64,000 bases of DNA from Sipunculus nudus (GCA_026874595.1 CM049315.1:70071916-70135915), one strand, 5' to 3'. Counted from the first letter of the stretch, positions 13,471 to 24,759 are shown. Translations and numbers: made by a program. The notes: a model not told the origin generated them from the sequence alone.

Positions 13471-15085
13471 ATATATGCGTGTGTGGCAAAATGGATCTGT
13501 GATAAACGTGTACATATTAATTTATGAAAATTTTGAGTTGAAATTGACAGAGAAGGAATTAATGATATCGAACCACGTACAACAATTATGTTTCCATCGG
13601 GTTTTCATGTTATTAGATTGTTTAACTGACTTGTGGTTATAATGTCCATAGCAAGTGATAGAAAAATATAAATATAAGAAATGATTTCAGTTTAATTTTG
13701 CTATTTCTTCCACTTTGAATAAAACATGTTTTTTTCGGTCTCCCAGTAACACTGGTCCCGTCTTCCACTGTGTGTGTGACATAATGCATTCAATATTTAA
13801 CGACACATTAGGCCTGTTACACATACTAAATCTAATATTTTAAGTGTCTACATGTGGCCAATATTAGTATTACTGAAATAAAGACAAATATGTAAAGTGA
13901 CAACTGACTTTTGTATACACTCAGTACACCGGTTGAAATAAAATACAAGATTCATTTCCCGCTAAAAAGTTAGAACTGTTTTTATCTTTCCTTTTTAATT
14001 TTTTTCAATTATTATGTGGTATTTATTCATTTATCTGATTAATTTGAACAGTGGAAGAGTGGTAGTGATGTCATGTTTATATCCGGGGGGGGGTACACAA
14101 GCTTGCCAAGGACAGGCGTAACTTGCGGGTTGTTTACCAACGTAATGGTGCCACCATCTATATTTTGTAAAATAACTAAAACAATACCAACTTGTTGAAA
14201 CTGATCTATCAACAGAAATAGTATATACGGACATTTATAAAGGACAACGAGGATATAGTGAAGTTGTCCATGTGCATGCATGGACGGATCCTGGGTATGG
14301 GTACATCCTACTGACTGCTTTTATTAGAAAACATTTTATAAAATGAACTTGTTGTTTTTACTACATATTCTTGTATGTAATTAAATGCCCATGGTTCTTC
14401 CATTTTTAGGATCCAACTTGCGACCTCCGTTATATTAAAAGCTCAATTCCGTCCCTTTGTTCGTTGCAACTGTTATAATATGTTTATTGCGGTGTTGATA
14501 AGCAACTTTGGTTAGGACGTTTCTAGTTTGGATTATTTTAAAAAGGAAAAGAAAATTTGCAATTATCAATTCTCTGTAAACGCTGTATGCCTCAAATGCA
14601 TTTTAGCGTGTGTTCACACATAAATTTTGAAAAAACTGCGCAGCTTTCTCTGATTATGATCAAATGTAATATCTAAACAGCGAATAAAAGTAAAACCGCA
14701 CTTGACGAGAGGTCAATATAACGCCATGGCAACACGCGCAAACTACAAAGGCGGCGCATGCGCCAAAACTGGATGCCGTTGCCATGGCGCACTTATATTG
14801 ATATAGCTCATGCACAGCCCCCGCAATGCCTGGCCATAATTTGATACAGATAGGCTTTCCACACCGCTGTCTATCAGCACACAAAAAGTATAAATGTTTA
14901 TTTTTAACATTTACAAATGCGCCTTTTAAAAAAATTAAAGTTTAAGCCAGAGATAAATAGTTTAACACCCCTAACCCGGCTTCAAACGAATTGTTTATCC
15001 ATGCCAGCCGGTAGCCAATATGCAATGTAGGGTATGCATATTCAGAGCATAGCCTACTTTATATAACACCGAATATATTTATAGG

Positions 15086-15120
<35 letters not shown>

Positions 15121-15329
15121 CGTCTTGTGCTAGCATGAAAAAATTGTGACCTTTATAGCTATAGAAGGAACGGTATATGACTTACAGATCTGCTCCGTAT
15201 ATATAAGTCTATTGCATACCTTTGGCGTCGTCTTTGGAGTGTTTTCCTCGTCTCCTTCCTCTCATCAACGTGTTTCTGCTGGTCCTTGATCCACTGTAAT
15301 GTTCTGGTCCCAAGTCGCACAGAAGCCAT
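12451..15329 (-). CDS. Unrecognised two-exon gene with an internal repeat and a one-base frame break
   Basis: Exon 1 is 15329-15220: ATG in a good context (ACAATGG), 36 codons plus AG, then donor AAAG|GTATGC. Exon 2 is 13401-12451: acceptor TGTCTCTTCAG|G. The junction AG|G completes an Arg codon and keeps the frame, which strongly supports the model. The product is about 353 residues if the break is ignored. The N-terminal ~97 residues are very basic (KETRKTLQRRRQ in exon 1; RQLLKVIRRMRG and RREVRKLSVCFRG in exon 2) and the C-terminal part is acidic. Two copies of a 35-residue repeat starting MHLW (residues 111-145 and 190-224) share 17 identical positions without gaps. At 12830-12838 the frame shifts: relative to repeat 1 one base is missing (GCAGAAGC versus GCAGCAG), and the real C-terminus (ending NVNDVSK, stop 12453-12451) continues in the next frame. 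An AATAAA overlaps the stop (12455-12450). I recognise no family. A recent pseudogene, an allele-specific frameshift or a sequencing error would all fit. Confidence 0.6.
13402..15219 (-). other. Intron of the unrecognised gene
   Basis: GT-AG intron of about 1.8 kb (donor GTATGC at 15219, acceptor AG at 13403-13402). It contains an (AT)n tract at 13421-13462, only about 20 bp from the acceptor, a (TG)n tract at 15088-15119, and a nested inverted repeat at 14713-14801, described separately. Small open frames inside (14031-14281, 14660-14884) have no support. Confidence 0.55.
14713..14801. repeat. Nested inverted repeat with X-box-like arms
   Basis: The left arm at 14713-14733 (TCAATATAACGCCATGGCAAC in two parts, TCAATATAA and CGCCATGGCAAC) pairs with the right arm at 14778-14801, which differs only by a 3-nt insertion. 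The loop contains a perfect 12-bp palindrome, GGCGCATGCGCC (14753-14764). Each arm ends in GTTGCCATGGCG or its complement, close to an RFX X-box. Confidence 0.7.
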
Positions 15330-15442
15330 TGTAATTTTCAATGATCGAAATGAAAATAAATCTCACAAAATGTACAGCCGCGATAAAACACGTCCACCAG
15401 GTTTTACATTCGTAGCGAGACTAACGTTCCTCGACTTTTTTG

Positions 15443-15482
15443 TGACGTCATCGTTGCCCGGGTAACACGGTTCATGACGTCA
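15443..15482. promoter_or_regulatory. CRE / X-box / CRE cluster upstream of exon 1
   Basis: TGACGTCA (perfect CREB/ATF site) at 15443-15450, GTTGCCCGGGTAAC (palindromic RFX X-box, GTTGCC-N2-GGTAAC) at 15453-15466, and a second TGACGTCA at 15475-15482. The cluster is 114-154 bp upstream of the exon 1 ATG at 15329. X-boxes in this position typify ciliary genes in animals. The site matches are direct; the regulatory role is inferred. Confidence 0.65.
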
Positions 15483-17085
15483 TTAAATACGTGAACTAAA
15501 GTTTAGGAGCAGGTCATACGCTGACCTTTTCTAGCCCCGATATAGGCCCATATGGACTATCATATTAACTGGTCACATTCACAACACCAGGAAAATACTT
15601 TCCATCGAGATTTTGCCACTATATCATGCAACAAACTTCAGCTCTAAACCTCTGTATCTTTTTCTGACGTAAAAAATGAGGTTTGTATTTCTCGATTTTA
15701 AGATGCATGGAAATTCATAAAATGGACCGAAGAGGGCGCCACTTCTCAAGCATATTCGCCAGCAGCACACCATTTTCTTTCTCGTTCAACATTATAATTA
15801 AAGACCGACAACAACCTTATTTATCCATTACAACAACCATTTTTATCCATTTCCACCTCCAAATATCCTGCCTTCCCTCATATATGAATTCACCCACAAA
15901 TATTTGTTCCTTCACCGCCCCCCACCCCCCACCCCCCGTCCACCGCATCTTGAACGGGTGGGTGGGTTGACTCGCAGGCGTGTGAGGGTATTTAAAAGTT
16001 GGGACAATAACTTAAATTGTCTGAACGGTACATTTAAAATATATTATGATTAAGCCTCAGGCTTTAAAAATCAAGGTACAAGCCCGATTATTGTCATTTC
16101 GCCGGCACATGCTTGAATAGGACTGATGATAATAAACGGGATCTATTATTATTTGGGCCAACAGGGCTTCAACAGCAATGTCCTTTTGAGTAAGAGAAGA
16201 AGCATTATGTTTTGCATGATATTTAATAAATCGTCAATAAACAAGGAAACAGGAACGTTTATGACAATTTAATTGCACAAAGCACACGTCCATCGGCTTT
16301 TAAGCGTTTTTGAAAGCGTGGGGGGGGGGGGGGGTGCATGAAGTGAAAGGGGGAGAGGGGCGGTCTAAGCGGGTCTACTCGTCACACGGTATGCAAAATT
16401 TTGAAAAAAAAATAAAAATAAAACTGAAAATATGCACTGTGAGTGCAATTTTGACCACTTCTCCACGTTTAATCACATGCTGCACCACACACAAAAAATA
16501 CCAAATATCATATTTACAGGATCATACGCTGGCTAGGAGAGGATAGTATAATTATTAGTATAATAATTTTATGCATGCCCTCTCCAAGCCATCGTAGAAT
16601 TATGTGTGCCAAATTGATAATATTTATACCCTTTAATATATCTTAATAAAACTATAGATCCGGAACTAGGTTTCATTTTTACACAAAACCATATACGCGT
16701 GTATGGCATGAAGCACGAAACAAATGTACTGAGAAGCAAAGGTTATACTCTTTTCAAACTTACATGAAGTTAAAGATGTAATTACCAATTTAATATTAAA
16801 ATGAACAATTTTCAGATAACTGATATGACTTTGAATCATATATAACCACACATTGAGCAAAACGCAAAATTGTTATATTCCAAAGCATACCTCTCGATCA
16901 GATTATCAGTTTAAATATAAAGCATACAAGTTTATTTTCTACCATTCTCAATAAAATTATTTGCATTATATTAAATTGACATACCCAAAAAATTATACAA
17001 TACTGACCTATATTACTAAACACACTAAATTGAGAAATAAAGTCTCAGCTGTTTTCATGCGAGGTATGTAACTGAAAAGAAATAT
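15483..17085. other. Spacer, no gene recognised
   Basis: Mostly AT-rich with a C-rich tract (about 15917-15940) and a 16-bp G run near 16319-16334. The open frames here (15683-15970, 16310-16546, 16666-16860 minus) are low-complexity or lack splice and start support. Confidence 0.4.
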
Positions 17086-17715
17086 GGATTTTCCATGTGA
17101 ATTGAGGGAATTTGCGTCATTTCTCGAAGAATGTTACACTGACCCACCTCTTTGGGACCCCCCCCCCCCCCTTTACCTTTCAAAGCTTATGATATCAATT
17201 TACGTTAATGAGTACTTGATTATTTATTTCCAGTAATTTTCGTGCATATGTCTGACCGAAAGCTGACTTTCCAACAGCAAGTGACGTATAGCGTCTGTGT
17301 CATGGGGTCAACTGTCTGGAAAAGGCGGCGCATTAAAATCAATATGAGAAGGCAAACTATTTTTACTAGATAATTCTTGCGTCTAAAATATGTTATGTTT
17401 GGTTATTTAGTTAATAACACCATAACATTTATTTTTCTGATGGAAGATTATGCTTTCTGAAAATTAATCATTTTTTTCTTAGAATAATTGCGGGAATAAT
17501 TTGTTAAGATTTCCAAAGGCATTTACCTGTCAATATTGGCAACTACTGCATAAATACAAAATTACTGGGCAGCTTCAAGTTTAGTTTACAGATGCTCATC
17601 TGAATGCCGTTTCAGTTTTGAAGTCGTTATGATTTCTCATCTGAAAATAATCCATCAAATTCGGTAAATAATTATCTTGTCGTTACAGCCCATTATTTCT
17701 AGTTAAACATCTTCA
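17086..17715. repeat. Local duplication, copy 1
   Basis: Two segments of this block recur in order about 1.3-1.7 kb downstream: 17090-17400 matches 18395-18735, and 17460-17710 matches 19195-19480. Shared landmarks are 'tttgcgtcatttctc', 'gttacactgaccc', 'actagataattcttgcg', 'aataattgcgggaataatttgtt' and 'aagtttagtttacagatg'. Non-coding, diverged. Confidence 0.7.
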
Positions 17716-18029
17716 TTTAGTACCGAAGCCTGCCAGGGGCGGGAGAGCATTCTTAGGCCCAAAAATGTTGACAGTATTCGCAAGAATTTTTAGTTAAACC
17801 TCTTTATGTTTCGCTCTGACAGATTTTTAATTTTGTCAGACTTTTAGTAAAGCAAAATTAGAGATATATTTTGCATAGGACCATAATATTGATATAAGTT
17901 CCCTCAATTTGACAAACACTCGTGTTAACGGAAAAGGTTGGGCTCTTCATGCAGCCCATCTTCTTGACAAATGGGCTGTTGTTTTTCAGCTTGTTTGAAG
18001 TTGAGCTCATTCAATGAAAGTGAGGTGCT

Positions 18030-18231
18030 CAGAAGCGGATCCAGGGGAGGGTCCAGGGGGTCCGAACCCCCTTTTTTCAGCAGCCACAAGCTTTTTTAAT
18101 GTGTTTCAGACCAATTTTTCGGCCTGGACCCCCCCCCCCCCCCTTTCTGGACCTGGTGACATTTTTTAGGCTTTGTCATTAGTCCTTCTTGGTTGGACCC
18201 CTCCTTTTCCTAAATCCTGGATCCGCCCCTG
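18030..18231. mobile_element. MITE with GCGGATCCAGG ends and 5-bp TSD
   Basis: Short 202-bp element between the two local duplicates. The left end CAGAAGCGGATCCAGGGG and right end CCTGGATCCGCCCCTG form terminal inverted repeats with a couple of mismatches. GTGCT directly flanks both sides (18025-18029 and 18232-18236). The interior is non-coding, with a C15-like run near 18130-18144. The ends resemble hAT-type MITEs, but the 5-bp duplication is shorter than the usual 8 bp, so the class is left open. Confidence 0.65.
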
Positions 18232-18394
18232 GTGCTGATCATGTACCTTGCATAGGCCTAACGTTAATCACCAATTGAATGTGTGAAATGTTATAAATAA
18301 CTAGAAAACTTACAGGTCAGGAAGGGCCCCGTAAAACGCCAATAGACTTCTTATGTGGGCTGAGTGAAGCTTGCAAAAAAAATAATAATAAAGG

Positions 18395-19480
18395 ACATGT
18401 AAATTGATGGTATTTGCGTCATTTCTCAAAGACAGTTACACTGACCCCCACCCTAGGACCAAAAAGTGTGATGGGAATTAAGGGGGGCGCCCGTTCAAAG
18501 CCTATGATATCAAATTATGAACATGCGCACTTGACAATTTATTTCCTGTAAATTTTGTGCAGATGTCACATGACTGACCAAAAGATGACTTGCCCACAGA
18601 ATATGGGTCACGGGGTCAGATGGCTGGAAATATTTAGGCGGGGTAGTAAAAGTAATATTCGAAGGCAAACTATTTACTAGATAATTCTTGCGCCTTTCCC
18701 GACTCATAAAAGAAATATGTTATGTTTGTTATTTTTTGTTTGCGTTTTTACGACTGTAACTTCTACGACCGTCTTTATATTATGACTGTTACGGGAACGG
18801 CCATCAACAAGCCATTATAAACTGCTTGTCAAATGAAGTTTCACGGAGATGGGGGTTTTGGATCGGGTATCTCCTTCAGTGTCCTCCTTCAGCTTTACCA
18901 AAATGGCTCAATTTGCAAATTCTATTTAATAAACTGACGTAAATATATCCCTTTTGTACTGACAACTGGATAACACAAAATTTATAACAGATTAACTAAT
19001 TCCTTGAATCTTGTATACAGAAAGAAATTCTACAATTTAAATGTTTGAATACATGGGTGTGGGAGGTATATAGTATGCGATTTTTAATTACAAAAAAAGA
19101 AGAAAATAAGGAGTTAGTGTGTACAGAATGTTTTTCATCGTGAATGACATCAAAATATTTTTTTCTTAATAAAGATACATGTTGCTCTCTGACAAACGAT
19201 TCTTTTCTAAGAATAATTGCGGGAATAATTTGTTGAGATTTCCACAAGCATTTACTTGTCAACACTGGCTACTCCTGAATAAATACAAAAGTCAATGGGC
19301 AGTTTCTAGTCGACCTCAAGTTTAGTTTACAGATGTTCACCTGAATGACTTTTGGTGTCGTTGTGCTTTCTCGTCTGAAAAAAAAAAATCCATTAAATTC
19401 TCGCTTTCCTGTTGACTTACCGTGATCTTTAACTCAGAGGACAGGAAGATAAATTATCATCTTGTCATTACAGCCGTACT
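18395..19480. repeat. Local duplication, copy 2
   Basis: Second copy of the block at 17086-17715, expanded by unique AT-rich sequence at about 18736-19190. No coding signal; small open frames (18510-18707 and 18996-19265, both minus) lie across it without support. Confidence 0.7.
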
Positions 19481-19584
19481 CTGTTCTCTTACAAATAATA
19501 TCTTTCTAGTTTTCACATCAAAAAGACAAGGTATTGTATCTAAAGACAAGTTGACTTTACTTATTTTGAACCCATCTTTAAGTT

Positions 19585-19635
<51 letters not shown>

Positions 19636-20690
19636 AATATATAAGAAAACAGGTGTTGGTTACATAAATATGATTACGAATAAAACAACAATTATTTCAA
19701 TTCAGATAAAGCTGGGCAGACTTGTTTAAATTTCAACAGAGGGAACAGTCATAATTTATCACAATAATAACTTGATTTCAATGAATCGTATCGAAATTAT
19801 TGTTTAACCTTAATTATTATGTACTTTTATCATTATTGCATATTACGGCATTAAGTAATATACTGCATGAATTCAGATGATATGTCGTAAACACAGGATA
19901 CTAACAAACACATGATACAACTTTATTGATATGTCTTACTATGCCTTGAAGTAACATAGGAAATGAAAAATAACATTTCGACAGTCTTTTACAACTTTAA
20001 CAGTTGGGGTACCTTCCCGTCCTTACTCACTTCCTGCCCTGACAACATCTCTACCTGCCCTGTAAGGGTAATACGGTAACAGGGGTCAGAATAACGCCCT
20101 TCCACCTGTCTCAGACAGACAGACATGTGAACGGAAAGATATATTCCACTTTAGTAGCTGATAAATAGTAAACATGACCAAAAAAAAACTATTTATATTA
20201 CAGGCGTTCCACCGACTCCAGATATGTCCTATATTTTCTTTAAAAAAATGATCTATAATTTTTATACTAACTGGCATTTATTTCCTCATCTACTCATCTT
20301 TTTTTGTTCAACTGCACAATCGTGTAACTGATATAACAGGGTTCTTATTGAAAACATTCAGTTCTTTTAGCATGCAAGTGTGCGTGTTGGATGGCAGAAA
20401 GAGGTTTACACTTAGCAAAGTATGCCTGAAAGTTTGATATGATGGTAGGATGCATCTTTAGCGGAAAGATAATTTTTTTCTGCAGGAAGGGAAACCTGTT
20501 TAAATGCCTTTCCGTTGGAATGGTGAAAATCTCAGTCGGGATCAATTATTTCACTGAATAAAAAATCATTCGTGAATGCTACTGCAAATAATAATGCATT
20601 TTATTGCCATACACAACATCTGACTTTTTTTTTGTTAAACGTGAATTTTGTGTACACCATTGTATTCCGTTTATCTCAATAGAAATGGAC
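19481..20690. other. AT-rich spacer with a TA microsatellite
   Basis: Contains (TA)n at 19589-19632. No gene recognised. Confidence 0.4.
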
Positions 20691-21010
20691 CTTGTGACCT
20701 TGATGTCTAACCTAGTGAACTCAGAATCTTAAAGATTCTTTACTATTTGCTCCCTAAATTAACAGGTGTGATATTAAGAGCTTGGCCAGTCCTACAAAAT
20801 GTATACTGTTAAATAATTCCTAAATTTCCATTGATTTGACCTTGAAGTTCAAGGTCAAAGGTTTTGGAACTTCTCCAAAAACTTGGCTGAAATAAATATT
20901 TCAAATTTGATGAAAATTATGAAGTACTTTTAAATATTTTGAGGTTCATAATTCTAATTTATTCCACTGATGATCTGAAGATCAAGGTCCTAACAAACAT
21001 ACATGGTTTT
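20691..21010. repeat. Dispersed-repeat-like segment with AAGGTCA motifs
   Basis: Non-coding sequence rich in 'gaccttga/tcaaggtc' words, a style common in mollusc interspersed repeats. At 20837-20857 the arms TGACCTTGAA and TTCAAGGTCA form a perfect palindrome around a central G. TCAAGGTCA is the consensus for ERR/SF-1/FTZ-F1-type nuclear receptors. No second copy was found in the window, so the repeat call rests on style. Confidence 0.35.
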
Positions 21011-21367
21011 AGGACATAGTTGCGAATCTGACAGTATTAATATATATGGCAGTCTAAAATAAAGGGAGAAAATGTATCAAAAATAGAAAAAATTCATGCT
21101 GCATATTCATAAAATTATTTTAATAAAAATGTTTAGAGAAATAACTTTACTGGATATCGCTGTCTGGAGACACATTCAATTGCCTAGTGCTTGATGATTC
21201 CAGGAGACATCAGATGTGAAAGACATTGATGCTAGGTTCAGATAGAATAGGCTGTATACCTGTTATTCAGTGGCAAGCGAGTACCCCGGCGAGGAACTGT
21301 TGGTGGTTGGATCCTGTGCATATACACAAGAGCGAGCGAACTGTGATGTGAGCGGTTTAACATTCCA

Positions 21368-21547
21368 ATGTCTCCTGTGCGCGGTGGTCATGTGATCAGG
21401 AACTTTGTGAACAAAGAGGACTTCCCTTTGCATTGTGATAAACGGAAAGTATGGAACGTAGAACGGCAGCACCATCGTGGGATTGTTTATAGCCGACTAA
21501 GACAGTGCCGCCGATCTGACGGAGGCGGCTGGGGCCTTGTCGAAGGT
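21368..21547 (+). other. Possible first exon (weak)
   Basis: A relatively GC-rich island in AT-rich surroundings carries an open frame from 21368. A candidate donor (CGAAG|GTAATGG) occurs near 21547, which would give about 60 residues. The product is basic with no recognised domain. No downstream exon in phase was found before repeat family A at 21690. It may be a regulatory CpG-like island instead. Confidence 0.15.
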
Positions 21548-21689
21548 AATGGCTGGGAAGAATGTATCAAATGTTCCACTCTATTTGCTCAAACAGCTAA
21601 TTATATGCAGCTAAGGACCGTAACGTGAGTTTGTTCTGTGTCAGACGGAACCATTAGGGTCAATTTTATGTGCATGAGATTGTAATTTT

Positions 21690-22035
21690 AGTATACTTTT
21701 TTGGCTAAATGACGGTCAGCTTTCTGGAACTCGGCCAAAAATCACCGAACTTGAACTATTCGCACAAATTTCAGAGAGATTGTTCCTGGAATCATCTCAG
21801 TGAATTATTGAACAGTTTCGAAGAGAAAGCCTTTAAATTTTTTTTAGCTCTTTCCCTATAAAATCTAAGTAAATGCAGATATCAAAAACAATAAGCCAAT
21901 TCCGATAGAGTTTTTCAGATGACTTAATTTTTGTATATATTTTTTTATGATAGCTCCTGCCGTTTTCGAGATAGTATGGGTTTACCTTACGGACAACGGG
22001 CGACAAACCACCCCATCGCATAGGTTAACAGTTTC
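21690..22035. repeat. Dispersed repeat family A
   Basis: Matches 37795-38135 over most of its length and 35640-35815 over its first half. Shared landmarks are 'aactcggccaaaaatcac', 'tccctataaaa', 'aatgcagata', 'atagagtttttca', 'tttcgagatagtatgggt' and the terminal 'gcataggttaacag / gcataaactcacag'. Non-coding. Confidence 0.75.
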
Positions 22036-23382
22036 TCTAAAAATACAGGTGGCGTCAGTAGTCTTCAGGAAATGATGAAATCTCCAAGATCAATATGCAT
22101 GGAAAGAAACATGACTATCATAGCATTGGTTAAGCGCAAGGGCGTGCGCAGGATTTTAGCATAGGGGGGCTCAGGAACGAAAATATCCTGAAACTGTAAC
22201 CTCCCCCCCCCCCCCCACCCCTTCGGCCAAGACGGTCGACAGTCGCACTATTGGGGGTTGGGGGTGGGGTGGTGTAGGGGGGGGGGATGTGGAATGATGG
22301 GAGTTACAACATATCTGTATTATTATAGTGTATATACATAGGATTTTCACTTAATTCAACAATGATTATAGGATAAAAAAAAGTTCATTCATAATAACTT
22401 AATATTTAAAAAAGGACAGACAGACTGGTAGACAAACAAAGCTGATAATATATAAAGTTTCAATTATTTCTAAATTTATTTATTATATCAAGTTTAACAT
22501 CTGCAATAAAACACAACTGAATATATAATTTGCTTTAAAATTTTAGACTTAAATAGCTTGATTCCATAGGCATACAGCATATGAAAGTTATTTCAACAGT
22601 GTTTTTAGGAAAAATTTCATAATTAATATATATTTAATAATAACGGTGGTCACTTTGAGTTCCATTCTCCTATGGCAAGAATAGTTTCATAAGATTTTAT
22701 TTTTTTCTGATCCTATCATTTTTTATATAAAATAAATTTTACATTTGCAAAAAAAAACTAATTTTCAATAGCAGTAGGGTGGGTTAGAGATGGTTGAGAT
22801 TAACAACACCGTGCATATACATACAGGGCAAACAAAGCCTGATCTCCAATTCTGCTGAGGTAGGAAAACAATGAACAAATGTTTGTATTAGATCCTAATT
22901 TTTTTTATCACATCAACTTTTTTTAATTATGTTTATATTTCTATACCTTTCCAAGATAACATTCATATCTGAACATAAAAGTTGATTCATAATTCTATAT
23001 TGTATCATCATAAATCTCAATTTTGTCAGATAACACCACATCATGCATACAAATGTTTATTTATTTTTTTTTTATATCTTTTAAATTTGCAAAAACAATA
23101 AAAATCTAAAAATATTACTTGATTCAGATTTCACAATTTTAAACTGTGCCTTTATTTATTCATAATATGCTTCATATTTTATAAAGTTATGCATAATGAT
23201 GGGTTTAATTATATTTGTTAAAATCATTCAAAAGAAAATTAATTTCTTTTAAAATGCTAGATTAACACAAGATGGCATCTTCTGGATTAGACCTTGAATT
23301 ACTATTTCAAGGAAAGTGTTTGTATATTGGATTGGAAACAGCATTACAATTAAGGAGATACAGTCAAAACAATAACAACTAG
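22036..23382. other. AT-rich spacer with homopolymer tracts
   Basis: Contains C-rich (22201-22217) and G-rich (22252-22287) tracts and long AT-rich stretches. Nothing coding was recognised. Confidence 0.4.
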
Positions 23383-24380
23383 AATATGGGTAGTCGACAA
23401 GCGACTACGTGTATCCGCCTAAATCAGAGTGGAACGGGTGAAGTGAGGCATGGATTGAGTGGCAAGGGGAAATAGAGTGAAGTGTTGCTTATTAGCACGG
23501 AGGTCTGCAGCCAAATGGTGTATGTAGGTTGCGCCACCTACCACAAAATCCAGAAAGCCGTCTAAGTTGTATACATATGCAAAATTTGAGGCAGATAAGT
23601 CAAACCACTATATGTTTATGAGTGATTTTAGCCCGTGGCAGACAAACAGATGGACGCTGTGCAAAAATGGTTGAAGGTGGCGCCACCAGTTTTGCGTATG
23701 ATAAAGAGCTATGTGAGAACTATACACATGCAAAACTTTGGCCCAATCGGTCAAACGGTTCCCAAGATATGAGCTTGGATGTCTGCTGCATAAACTAGAA
23801 TGCAGGTGGCGCCACCTGTCATAAAATCAAGAGAGCTGTCGGGGATGTATAAACCTGCAAAATTTTAGGCAGATATGTCATACCACTGCCGAGATATGAG
23901 TGATTTTATCCCATGGCAGACAAACAGACGGGAGCTGTGCAAAAATGGCTGCAGGTGGTGCCACCAGTTTTGCGTATGATAAAGAGCTATGTGAGATCTA
24001 TACACATGCAAAATTTTGGCCCAATCGGTCAAACGGTTCCCGAGATATGAGCTTGGATGTCTGCAGCGTAAACGTGAATGTAGGTGGCGCCACCTGTCAT
24101 AAATCAGGAAAGCTATCCATGATGTATACGCATGCCGAATTTCAGGTGAATTAGTCAAATCACTGCAGAGATATGAGTGATTTTAACCAAAGGCAGACGA
24201 ACAGATGGACACTGTGCAAACATGGTTGCAGGTGGCGCCACCATTTTTTGTGTATGTTATAAAGCTCTCTAAGGGCTACATTTGTGCAAAAAAAGTTTTC
24301 TGATCCGTCAAACGGTTCCCGAGATATGTGGGTTTATGTGTGGAAACAGACGCACAAACGGACGCAGAGCGCAGAGGAAA
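23383..24380. repeat. 278-bp dimeric tandem repeat with GGTGGCGCCACC palindromes
   Basis: Starts 'actagaatatgg.tagtcgac', a start shared with 33066. The 12-bp palindrome GGTGGCGCCACC or a one-base variant occurs at 23527, 23676, 23805, 23954, 24083 and 24231. The spacings are 149, 129, 149, 129 and 148 bp, so the unit is a 278-bp dimer. The intervening sequence carries 'gagatatgag', 'gcaaaattt.ggc' and 'tcaaac..ttcc' landmarks. The small open frames in the block are not maintained between units. Confidence 0.85.
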
Positions 24381-24524
24381 GGTCAGAGGTCAAAACAAAA
24401 TCGGGGCGCAGCAGTTCACATGTGACCCGAACATAATCCCGGGTTTCGTAAAATTCCGCCCAACGGTTACGGAGGAGTTCTCCGGACACCTACGCGGCGG
24501 CGGCGGCGTGCAGCTGAAAACATA

Positions 24525-24554
24525 GTATCCGCAAAACTCTGTTTTGGCGGATAC
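24525..24554. repeat. GTATCCGCAAAAC hairpin, copy 1
   Basis: Left arm GTATCCGCAAAAC (24525-24537), 3-nt loop, right arm GTTTTGGCGGATAC (24541-24554): a 13-bp stem with one bulged base. A related hairpin with the same outer arm occurs at 56574-56640. Confidence 0.6.
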
Positions 24555-24759
24555 AATTACTACAAAACACTTGATGGGTTTGCCGGGGGGGAGGGGGGGG
24601 GGAATTGGGGTGGTGATATGAGAATAACTGTACACCTGTCACAGCAGGGGATCTCCCCCGGTGACTGTAACAAATCAGAAACCCCAGCATAGCTGACTTC
24701 CAGTGACCTGAAGTGGGACGCTACATCTGGACAAAGCAAATGACTGTAATAAAGCCTCA

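Noticed and set aside
24481-24512. (CGG)n tract as a CpG-island promoter
   Set aside because: Only about 20 bp long inside a repeat block, with no gene following.
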